From Nannocystis exedens (GTDB lineage Bacteria > Myxococcota_A > Polyangia > Polyangiales > Polyangiaceae): a DNA stretch of 39,688 bases. The DNA lies in assembly GCA_945861885.1 (NCBI GenBank), contig CAMAVR010000032.1, positions 1 to 39,688 of the forward strand, in the 5' to 3' direction. The notes beneath the pieces are model-generated. The model worked only from the letters and a program-made list of their open reading frames with translations. It did not search any database and was not told where the DNA came from. A program made the translations under genes and the position numbers. Shown here one piece after another: positions 6,118 to 13,482 of the stretch (positions are counted from its first letter, which is position 1; each line of letters begins with the position of its first letter).

Positions 6118-8555
6118 CGGTTTGGAGCCGGCGCGTTTTCGTCAGCGCGGCGAACGGCGTTTGTTGCACCGAGCATCGCTGCATCGACGAGAGGATCGGC
6201 CAGTGGCGCGGAGGCGTCCATGTCGATCGCAACTTCGGTCGGCTCCGTTCCGGGCAAAAATAGCTCGTCGATCACGCTTGTGGTTGCTGGTGTTGGCAGT
6301 GCACCTGTTTTCGCGTCAATCGCGATGGTGACTAGCCCAGGCGGCTGTGGAAATTCGCTCCCGGGTCGATTCGCGAGCGCCCCTTTCATAAAGAGCACCC
6401 ACCCTGGGAGCGCCGCCGAACCGCCGAGCTCGCCGACCATTTCTTGTGCGTCGTCGTACCCGACCCATGTGACTGCGGCGATGTCGGTCGAATAGCCGGC
6501 AAACCACGTATCGCGCGAATCGTTCGTCGTCCCTGTTTTCCCGGCGACCGGCCGCCCCACTGCGCGCGCGCGCGCTCCTGTTCCGTGATCGACGACCGAC
6601 TGCATCATGCTTGTCATCAGATACGCTTCGGCTTCATCGAGAACGCGCACAGGCGCAGGCCTTGCCGGGAGCGGCACGTCGATGCCGTCTGGGCCGACGA
6701 TTCGCGTGACGATCAGCGGCTCTTCGTAAACGCCGCCTGCGGCAAACGTCGCGAACGCTCCGCACATTTCGATCGGCTTTACTTCGTAGCTACCGAGACC
6801 TAGCGATAGATCGGCCTGCATCGTCGACTTAATTCCCAGTTGATGCGCCCAATCGACAACGCCTGCCGGGCCGATGGCGAGCAGCACGTGGACCGCTCCG
6901 ACGTTCACGGAATTGGCTAAAATTTCGCGCAATCGAAGCGGCTCTTCGCCTGTCCACCCTTCAAAATTTCGAGGCTTGTAGCCGCCTGGAAACTCGGTTG
7001 GACGCGGATCGACGAGTGTCGACGGAGTAAATTGCCGCGTGTGAATCGCGTACGAATAGACGAGCGCCTTGAATGTCGAACCGGGCTGACGTCGCGCTTG
7101 CGTGGCGCGGTCGAGCATCCCGCTCATCCCCTCGTAACTGCCGATGAGCGCCAACACTTGGCGCGTTCGAACATCGATCGCAACAAATGCGCTCTCGGGG
7201 CCAAGCTCGAGGCGTAGCGGAACTTTTAAATTGGCAGGCACTGCTCGACCTTTGCGCGGCGCTGCGCTCGTGTCGGGGGCCTGCGGAACAGGCGCAAGCA
7301 AGCTCACGCGGACCTTTGCCCCGACAGGCGCAAACTTGCTTGGCGGGAGGCTATCAGGGTTGTAGCGCGGAAAATCGCTCAGCTTGACGGCGCCGACAAC
7401 CGTCCCCACCTGGACGTCAAACGTCCCCTTGGTGTCATCGCTGCCGACTACGACGCCGGTCAAAATTCGGTAGGCTTCGAAGACCGGCGTCCCTTTAAAA
7501 ACGGGTGAAATAGGCTGTCCGCGCCGGCGATTTCGTTTGCCGGGCAGATCGGGCGCACGCATCGCTTCAACGAGGCCGTGACGGCGATCGTACGCGGCCA
7601 AGTTCTCGCGAACCGATGCGCGTGCGATCGCCTGCAGCTTCGGATCGATCGTCGTGGTGATCGTAAAGCCGCCCTTTTTTGCGCGTTCGGGCGCGACTGT
7701 ATTGAGCGTCTTCCGTGCGATTTCTACGGCTTCAGCGGCGAGCTCGCTTCGTATTTCGATCGGCGGTGCGAGCCGAAGAGGCTCGTCGGTTGCTGCACTA
7801 AACTGCTCGTCGTTTAAAAACCCTTTTTCGCGCATCTGCTTCAGAACATACGAGCGCCTCGAGAGCGCTTTTTGCATGTCGCGCCTCGGCGAAAAAGTTT
7901 CGGGTGCGGCGACAACTCCGGCGAGCATCGCCCCTTCGGCGATTGTCAAATCGTGCGCCGGCTTGCCGAAACTATCGCGCGCGGCCTCTTCAATCCCGTA
8001 GCGGCCGCGCCCGAAATAGATGTGATTGAGATAGAGCTCTAGAATCTCTTCTTTTGAGAGCTCTTGCTCAAGCCGGCGCGCCAGGAGCACTTCTCGAAGT
8101 TTGCGCTTGTAAGTGCGCTCGTTGTCGAGGAGCAGATTTTTGACGACCTGTTGGGTGATCGTCGAGCCGCCTTGACGCATGCGTCGTGGGCGCAAATTCT
8201 TGACGGCCGCCCTCAAAATCCCAAGATAATTGACCCCTTCGTGTTCATAAAAATTCGCATCCTCGGCGGCGAGGACGGCAAGCTTCACGTGAGGGGGGAT
8301 TTGAGCAATCGGGATAACGGTGCGGCGTTCGGTAAAGAGTTCCGCAAGAAGCGACCCATCTCGCGCTAAAACGCGCGTGACTTGTGGGGGGTGATAATTC
8401 CCCTTCAAATCTTCGATCGACGGTAAATTTGCTTCAAATTGCCGGACGACGACGAATGCCATGACGGCGCCAATAAACGCAAGCACCGCCCCCAACGTAG
8501 CAGCGGCTACGAAAAAACGAGCGATTCGTCTAAACCACTTCTTTTTCACCGGCAT
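6114..8555 (-). CDS. mrcA: Class A penicillin-binding protein (PBP1A type)
   Basis: A bifunctional peptidoglycan synthase that polymerises lipid II and cross-links stem peptides, 813 aa from the ATG at 8555; a TTG five codons upstream is possible. In order: cytoplasmic basic N-terminus, one membrane helix (about 12-38), the GT51 glycosyltransferase domain with catalytic E98 in AAEDANFYEHEG and QGGSTITQQ (128-136), an intervening OB-like region (about 330-440), and the transpeptidase with nucleophile motif STFK (S493), SVN (549-551) and KTGT (673-676). All catalytic motifs are intact. A weak ribosome-binding AGGTAG precedes the start. It is divergent from pgeF and coupled to the downstream parvulin. 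Confidence 0.95.
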   Translation of the reverse strand: MPVKKKWFRRIARFFVAAATLGAVLAFIGAVMAFVVVRQFEANLPSIEDLKGNYHPPQVTRVLARDGSLLAELFTERRTVIPIAQIPPHVKLAVLAAEDANFYEHEGVNYLGILRAAVKNLRPRRMRQGGSTITQQVVKNLLLDNERTYKRKLREVLLARRLEQELSKEEILELYLNHIYFGRGRYGIEEAARDSFGKPAHDLTIAEGAMLAGVVAAPETFSPRRDMQKALSRRSYVLKQMREKGFLNDEQFSAATDEPLRLAPPIEIRSELAAEAVEIARKTLNTVAPERAKKGGFTITTTIDPKLQAIARASVRENLAAYDRRHGLVEAMRAPDLPGKRNRRRGQPISPVFKGTPVFEAYRILTGVVVGSDDTKGTFDVQVGTVVGAVKLSDFPRYNPDSLPPSKFAPVGAKVRVSLLAPVPQAPDTSAAPRKGRAVPANLKVPLRLELGPESAFVAIDVRTRQVLALIGSYEGMSGMLDRATQARRQPGSTFKALVYSYAIHTRQFTPSTLVDPRPTEFPGGYKPRNFEGWTGEEPLRLREILANSVNVGAVHVLLAIGPAGVVDWAHQLGIKSTMQADLSLGLGSYEVKPIEMCGAFATFAAGGVYEEPLIVTRIVGPDGIDVPLPARPAPVRVLDEAEAYLMTSMMQSVVDHGTGARARAVGRPVAGKTGTTNDSRDTWFAGYSTDIAAVTWVGYDDAQEMVGELGGSAALPGWVLFMKGALANRPGSEFPQPPGLVTIAIDAKTGALPTPATTSVIDELFLPGTEPTEVAIDMDASAPLADPLVDAAMLGATNAVRRADENAPAPNR

Positions 8556-8609
8556 TGGTCTACCTGGCAAATCCCGACAGTGCTACGTTCTTGCGCGATT
8601 AGAGGGGCT

Positions 8610-9425
8610 ATGGCGATTAAAGAGCGGCTTTTTTTGGAGAGCGCATTGCTTCGCGATGCCGGGTTTCCTCACGGTTTCTCGATGCGTAGTGGAGGGGTTA
8701 GCCCATCGCCGCGCGATTCGCTAAATTTTGGTGCGCCAAACGAGCGGCAGGGGCCCGACTCCTCGGCGCTTGTGCTCGAACAAATAGCTGAAAATACTCG
8801 GCGTTTGGCGGCCGATATCGGGTTCGATCCGGCGCGGCTTTATCAAGTGCACCAGGTTCATGGGGCGCACGTGGTGATGGTGTCAGGTTCGCCGGCCGAG
8901 GTCGCCAATGAAGCGGCCGATGCGATTGTTCTGGCAGGCGCGCCGAACGGAGATGCTGGCGCCGCGGTCGGTGTGCGCGTCGCCGATTGTGTTCCGATCC
9001 TCTTGGCATCGCCCGAAACAGGTGCGGTGGCTGTTGTGCATGCCGGGTGGCGAGGCATTGTCGCAGGGGTTATCGGCGCGGCTTGCGGCGCGATGCCAGT
9101 CGGCGGCCGAACCAACTGGATTGCGGCGATCGGGCCATGCATCGGTCCGTGCTGCTTTGAGGTCGAGAGCGACGTCGCCCACCAGATTGCCGAGGCCTGC
9201 GCGGCGCCATCGGTCGTCAAAAAAGCGACCGCCGAAAAAGCATTTGTCGATCTACGGAGAGCGGTGCGCGCCCAACTCAAACTTCAAGGTCTCAGGCCCG
9301 AGCAAATCGAAAACGTCCCAGGCTGCACCATGTGCGACGCCGAGCGGTTCTATTCGTTCCGCCGAGACGGCGAAAAGAGCGGAAGGCAGCTAGCCGTCAT
9401 CGCCCGGCCAAAAGGGGCCGGGTGA
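8610..9425 (+). CDS. pgeF: Peptidoglycan editing factor / purine nucleoside phosphorylase LACC1-like (YfiH family)
   Basis: Family members remove misincorporated L-Ser from muropeptide precursors (PgeF) and also show purine nucleoside phosphorylase/adenosine deaminase activity. The 271-aa protein has the metal-site residues H84 in VHQVHG, C127 in VADCVPI and H144 in VHAGWRG, together with GPCIGPCCFEV and the C-terminal CT...RFYSFRRDG segment. The ATG at 8610 is preceded by AGAGGGG at good spacing, which fixes the start although the frame extends upstream. It is divergent from the PBP gene, so peptidoglycan synthesis and editing genes sit together. Confidence 0.93.
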   Translation: MAIKERLFLESALLRDAGFPHGFSMRSGGVSPSPRDSLNFGAPNERQGPDSSALVLEQIAENTRRLAADIGFDPARLYQVHQVHGAHVVMVSGSPAEVANEAADAIVLAGAPNGDAGAAVGVRVADCVPILLASPETGAVAVVHAGWRGIVAGVIGAACGAMPVGGRTNWIAAIGPCIGPCCFEVESDVAHQIAEACAAPSVVKKATAEKAFVDLRRAVRAQLKLQGLRPEQIENVPGCTMCDAERFYSFRRDGEKSGRQLAVIARPKGAG

Positions 9426-9478
9426 AGAGAGTTGCGGTAGGTTACTTGTCAGCGCGACGGTAGAAGAGAGGCAGATCA

Positions 9479-9955
9479 ATGGAGGACGACTCGATTTCGG
9501 AAGACGACCTTTTTGCCGCGGTCGCGGGGAGCGGAGCTCGGGCGCTTCTTATTGGTCGCCGCGCGCTGGTCGCACTTGGGCTGCCTATGATGACAGCCGA
9601 TTACGACTACTGGATTCACATTGACGACATTGAGCGTTTCAACGCAGCGCTCGTTCCTCTCGGATTGACTGTCTCACGCAGCCCCGCTGATGCGCGTGCC
9701 ACCGGAAGATACGCGCTCGAAAACGGCGAGCGGATCGACGTCATCGTGGCGCGAGCCATGGGGCTCAAAGAGGGGGGAAATGTAGCGTTTGATGAGTTGT
9801 GGCCACGAAGAGAGTCGCTCGAGTTTTCCGGTACCCGAATTGCGATTCCATCGCCAGAAGACTTGGTTCGCACGAAACGTGTTGCCGATAGGCCGAAAGA
9901 CCGAGAGGACATCCAGCTGCTCCACGCTTGGATGAAAAAGAATCGTGGCAAGTGA
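9479..9955 (+). CDS. Nucleotidyltransferase-fold protein (DUF6036/AbiEii-like)
   Basis: A 158-aa protein resembling stand-alone nucleotidyltransferase-fold proteins. Residues 25-46 contain the fold's diagnostic stretch LIGRRAL...T.D.D, with D41 and D43 in the positions of the metal-binding acidic pair and T39 before them; a third acidic position could be D79 in GERIDVIV. The C-terminus PSPEDLVRTKRV.DRPKDREDI is typical of this group. Members are often paired with a small partner and some act as toxin or abortive-infection components (AbiEii, MNT), but the activity here is not established. A purine-rich AGAGAGG precedes the ATG. The next small gene follows almost without a gap. Confidence 0.8.
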   Translation: MEDDSISEDDLFAAVAGSGARALLIGRRALVALGLPMMTADYDYWIHIDDIERFNAALVPLGLTVSRSPADARATGRYALENGERIDVIVARAMGLKEGGNVAFDELWPRRESLEFSGTRIAIPSPEDLVRTKRVADRPKDREDIQLLHAWMKKNRGK

Positions 9956-9965
9956 TAAGTCGGCA

Positions 9966-10139
9966 ATGAGCCAATTTGATCGCGACCTTGCAGAGTCGCT
10001 CGCCGACGAAGAGCAGTGTCGGCGGGATCGCGAATTAATCGATTGGTTCATGCGGCGTTACCCAACACCGCGCGAGCGCTTGGCCTACATTCGTCGAAAA
10101 ACGCGTGAATGGTCGCGGGTCGCCACCCGAGTCCGATAA
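9966..10139 (+). CDS. Small charged protein, partner of the nucleotidyltransferase-fold gene
   Basis: A 57-aa very charged, probably helical protein (Arg/Glu/Asp-rich, ending RRKTREWSRVATRVR). From the ATG at 9966 it begins 10 bases after the preceding stop; a GTG at 9945 would overlap that stop instead. I do not recognise a family. Its coupling to the nucleotidyltransferase-fold gene suggests a two-gene module in which this product binds the larger protein, but that is inference from position and size. Confidence 0.65.
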   Translation: MSQFDRDLAESLADEEQCRRDRELIDWFMRRYPTPRERLAYIRRKTREWSRVATRVR

Positions 10140-10238
10140 GTCCAGCCTCCGATCCGAGCAGTTCGTTTGATTCGAGCGCGCACGTGCTAGGTTGGGGCCC
10201 GAGTCGGCCTTTTTTGCCTGTAGGAGTCTTGAAATCAG

Positions 10239-11654
10239 ATGATGCACGGAGCGCTCGAGAATATTACGCAAGCGGTCGGCAATACGCCGATCGTGAAACT
10301 GAATCGCGTGACCGAGGGCCTCGCCTCGGAAATTTACGTGAAGTGCGAGTTTCTAAACCCTGGCGGGAGCCACAAAGACAGGCTCGCTGCCAATCTGCTC
10401 CGTCGTGCAGAAGAGCAGGGGCTACGCCCCGGGGGGACAATCATCGAAGCGACGAGCGGCAACACCGGAGCATCGCTCGCGCTTCTCGCGGCCGTGCGCG
10501 GTTACAAGTGTATTTTCGTGATGCCTGACAAAATGAGTCAGGAAAAAATCGCGAATTTGCGCGCATTTGGCGCCAAAGTCATCGTCTGCCCGACGGCGGT
10601 CGAGCCGGACGATCCGCGCAGCTATTACGTTGTTTCGCGCAAGCTCGCCGAAGAGACGCCGAATTCATTTTACGCAAATCAGTACCACAACCCCGCAAAC
10701 CCAGAGGCGCACTACCTCTCGAGCGCTCCGGAAATATGGGCGCAAACGAACGGCGATTTCGGCGCATTTGTCGCCGGAATGGGCACCGGGGGGACGATTA
10801 GCGGTTGTGGCAAGTACTTCAAAGAGAAGAACCCGAAGATTCAGATTGTCGGCGTCGACCCGGTCGGTTCGCTCTATTACGATTTCGTAAAAACGGGGCG
10901 AGTCACAAAAGCGTTTTCATACAAAGTTGAGGGGATCGGCGAAGACTTTTTCCCAAGCACGATGAATCTGAAGATTCTCGATGAGATCGTCCGCGTTGAC
11001 GACAAAGAGTGCTTCTTGATGACGCGCGATTTGACGCGTCTCGAAGGGCTGTTCGTAGGCGGTTCGGGCGGCGCCGCGGTTGCCGGGGCGATCAAGTATG
11101 CGCGCGGTCTCACGAAGCCGATGAAAATTTTGGTTTTTTTGTGCGACGCCGGGCAAAAGTACGTATCGAAAATTTTCAACGACGAGTGGATGCGCGAAAA
11201 CGGCTTTTTCGACGACGATCCAGGGCACGGCATTGTGCGCGACATGATGGGCTGGCGCGACAAACAGAAGCTTGTGAGCGTGCGAGCGAACGCGAAAGTG
11301 CGCGAGGTGATCGATCTTTTGAAGTCGCAAGCGATCAGCCAAATTCCGGTCGTTGAAGGGGGCAAGCTCCTCGGAATCGTGTCCGAAGTGTCGCTGCTCA
11401 GGTGCCTTGTAAAAGGCGAAAAGACGCTCGATTCGTCGATCGATGATCTGATGGAGAGCGACTACGCTACCGTGACACCTGACACGAAGATCGATCTGCT
11501 TAAAGGGGTGCTCGAAGGGGCGCCGGTGGCGATTGTTGCAGAAGACGGCGTGCCCGTGGGGATTGTGACGAAGATCGATCTGATCGATTACGTCGCGCGC
11601 GCAGAAAAAAGCGTTGCGCGCGAGAACCGTCCATCTAGCCACTGCGTTGCTTAG
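10239..11654 (+). CDS. Cystathionine beta-synthase with C-terminal CBS domain pair
   Basis: A pyridoxal-phosphate enzyme condensing serine (or O-acetylserine) with homocysteine (or sulfide), 471 aa. The catalytic core carries the PLP lysine K46 in NPGGSHKDR, the substrate loop EATSGNTGAS, and the phosphate-binding GMGTGGTISG. A linker near residue 330 leads to two CBS motifs (about 342-398 and 405-460, with ISQIPVVEGGKLLGIVSE and APVAIVAEDGVPVGIVTK), which in eukaryotic and some bacterial enzymes bind adenosyl ligands. TAGGAG lies 12 bases upstream of the ATG-ATG start. It stands alone and its stop overlaps the stop of the convergent methyltransferase gene by two bases. Confidence 0.93.
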   Translation: MMHGALENITQAVGNTPIVKLNRVTEGLASEIYVKCEFLNPGGSHKDRLAANLLRRAEEQGLRPGGTIIEATSGNTGASLALLAAVRGYKCIFVMPDKMSQEKIANLRAFGAKVIVCPTAVEPDDPRSYYVVSRKLAEETPNSFYANQYHNPANPEAHYLSSAPEIWAQTNGDFGAFVAGMGTGGTISGCGKYFKEKNPKIQIVGVDPVGSLYYDFVKTGRVTKAFSYKVEGIGEDFFPSTMNLKILDEIVRVDDKECFLMTRDLTRLEGLFVGGSGGAAVAGAIKYARGLTKPMKILVFLCDAGQKYVSKIFNDEWMRENGFFDDDPGHGIVRDMMGWRDKQKLVSVRANAKVREVIDLLKSQAISQIPVVEGGKLLGIVSEVSLLRCLVKGEKTLDSSIDDLMESDYATVTPDTKIDLLKGVLEGAPVAIVAEDGVPVGIVTKIDLIDYVARAEKSVARENRPSSHCVA

Positions 11655-13375
11655 CGCTTAGCGCTTGCGTTGGGTTTGCTGCTGGTTTTGCTGGTTTTGT
11701 TGGTTTTGTTGGTGTTGCCCTCACCTTCGCGTGGCTTCGCCACGCTTTTCCTCTCCCGCGAAGCGGGAGAGGGGGGGCGGGTGAAGAGTTGGAGCTCGGC
11801 TGAAAATCCTCCCATGTCGACGCGCTGTGCCCACTCGAGTTTGAGGCCGTGAGCTACGCCGCGAACGGCCGTTTCTCTCGGCATCGGTGATATCCACGCG
11901 AACTGACCGTTTGGCGGGAGGACGCTTGCTACGCGTTTTAAGAAACGGTCGTAGAAGCGGGGCATTTTTTCGTTTAGCGCGACGCGCATCCCCATTGGTG
12001 GATTGGTTAGGATTACGTTTACGCCGAGCGGCGGCTCCATTTCCATCGCGTCGCCGATGAGAAAACTTGCTCGCGAAATTTTCGCGGCCGCGGCGTTTTT
12101 TTTCGCGATTGCGATCGCTTTCGGGTCTACGTCCGATGCAAAAAGGGCTGAATATGGCCCTGCGAACGCACGTTCGATCAGCTCGGTACCCGACCCGGCG
12201 AACGGATCCCACACGACGTCGCCAGGACGGCATGGGAACGCGCGGGCGAGTGCTGCGGCGATGGAAGGGTGTGACGCGGCGGGGACGCTTTCGACGCGAT
12301 ACAAAAATCGGGGGTCGTGAAGCGCGCGCGGTCGAAGCTCGAATTTGTAGCGATCGCGCGTCTCTTCAATCCCAAATTCCCATGTCGATTGCGTCGGATC
12401 GTTGCGCAGATTTGCGGCGGTCTCGTTTAGCTGGCGCGCGCATTCCCACGCTACGGCGCGCTTGTGGCCGCTCGCAAAATCGAGGCGATACCGAATCGTC
12501 CCGTCTGTCCAACGGCTCATGATTTTTCGGGCGTGCGGCGATGTTACTGCTCCGACAACGGCGTCGACGAGCGATGCTTCGCTCTGCTTTATGGTGTCGA
12601 GCGGGAAGGCGACGCGCGTCATTGTGCGCGAGACAAAGACGCTCTCGAGTGGACCTCGAAGCGTGGCTCGTACGCGCCCTGGTGATTCGGTCGACGCTCG
12701 CCACGCCGCCGCTTCATCGCCCGCAAGTTCACGAATTAATAGCGATTCAAGCCCGACTCGGCATTCGAACACGATGTCGATCGGGCGCGTCGGGGCGACA
12801 CCTGGGAGAATTGCGGATCGCTCGGTGCGCGCGTGGGTACGCTCCAAAATAAGCGCCGCGCGCGCGACCATCGCGTCGTTCAATTCGTCGCGGCTCGAGC
12901 TGTCGCGCAGAAGCACCATGGCTCGCGCCGACCCAACTTTTCCAAGTGCTTCCGCGATGATACGCCGCTCTTCGGGTGAGCGATTCGCGCGCCATGCTCG
13001 CATGAGCGCCTCTTCGGCGTCGTCGGATTTCACTTTTCCGAGCGCGATTACGGCTGTTTTTCGCGACTTTGGGTCGTCGTCGTCAAGGGCGGCGATCAGC
13101 ATCGGGACGACCGATTTGTCGCGGCCTCTGTGCTTCGCGATCGCGCGCAAAAGGCGACCGCGAAGAGGCGCCGACGCGCTATGAAACCGCTCGATTAGCG
13201 CTTTCGACGTGACGCCGGCGAGGGTGTCGAGCTCTTTGGCCGCATCGCGCGAAACGGTGCGATCGCGAGAGCTCAACCGCTCAATCACGGCATCGATGTC
13301 GACCCGAAACAATGGATCAGGGGTTGGACGACTCACTAGATATGTCTCATAGTTCGGCCGCCAGACATCTGCCAC
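11651..13375 (-). CDS. HEAT-repeat / THUMP-like / Rossmann methyltransferase fusion
   Basis: A 574-aa protein from a GTG start. Residues about 25-180 are HEAT-like helical repeats (ALDDDDPKSRKTAVIALGKV and similar). Residues about 198-300 resemble a THUMP region (FECRVGLESLLIREL), and 345-530 form a SAM-dependent methyltransferase of the RlmL/Trm14/TrmN (UPF0020) class, with motif I WDPFAGSGTELIERA (389-403), an acidic D415 and the catalytic NPPMG (458-462). THUMP plus NPP motifs point to N2-guanine methylation of tRNA or rRNA; the HEAT fusion is unusual and may tether it to a partner. Residues 533-574 are low-complexity, derived from a hairpin repeat and a 9-bp tandem repeat, so the ancestral C-terminus was probably near residue 532. 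Confidence 0.85.
   Translation of the reverse strand: MADVWRPNYETYLVSRPTPDPLFRVDIDAVIERLSSRDRTVSRDAAKELDTLAGVTSKALIERFHSASAPLRGRLLRAIAKHRGRDKSVVPMLIAALDDDDPKSRKTAVIALGKVKSDDAEEALMRAWRANRSPEERRIIAEALGKVGSARAMVLLRDSSSRDELNDAMVARAALILERTHARTERSAILPGVAPTRPIDIVFECRVGLESLLIRELAGDEAAAWRASTESPGRVRATLRGPLESVFVSRTMTRVAFPLDTIKQSEASLVDAVVGAVTSPHARKIMSRWTDGTIRYRLDFASGHKRAVAWECARQLNETAANLRNDPTQSTWEFGIEETRDRYKFELRPRALHDPRFLYRVESVPAASHPSIAAALARAFPCRPGDVVWDPFAGSGTELIERAFAGPYSALFASDVDPKAIAIAKKNAAAAKISRASFLIGDAMEMEPPLGVNVILTNPPMGMRVALNEKMPRFYDRFLKRVASVLPPNGQFAWISPMPRETAVRGVAHGLKLEWAQRVDMGGFSAELQLFTRPPSPASRERKSVAKPREGEGNTNKTNKTSKTSSKPNASAKR
11682..11717. repeat. 9-bp tandem repeat, four units
   Basis: Units CTGGTTTTG, CTGGTTTTG, TTGGTTTTG, TTGGTGTTG follow each other without gaps. 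They encode the Asn/Ser-Lys-Thr-rich tail of the methyltransferase in the minus-strand frame. As the unit length is a multiple of three, changes in copy number would not shift the frame. A short TTAGCGC doublet (11651-11664) lies just outside, across the overlapping stop codons. Confidence 0.8.
11718..11779. repeat. Dispersed bipartite hairpin repeat, copy 2, inside a coding frame
   Basis: Same organisation as 285-339: hairpin GCGTGGC-ttc-GCCACGC followed by CTCTCCCGC-gaa-GCGGGAGAG. Relative to copy 1 one base pair of the first stem has changed on both sides (A-T to G-C). This copy is read in frame as residues about 533-553 of the minus-strand methyltransferase. Confidence 0.8.
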
Positions 13376-13482
13376 GATGGAATAATTTTATGTGACTCGC
13401 TGTAAACACTCTGGCCAATCATTTATGGTGGCGACGACGCCGCTTGTATCTTCGATGCTAACTCTCAAATTAGGTGAATAAA

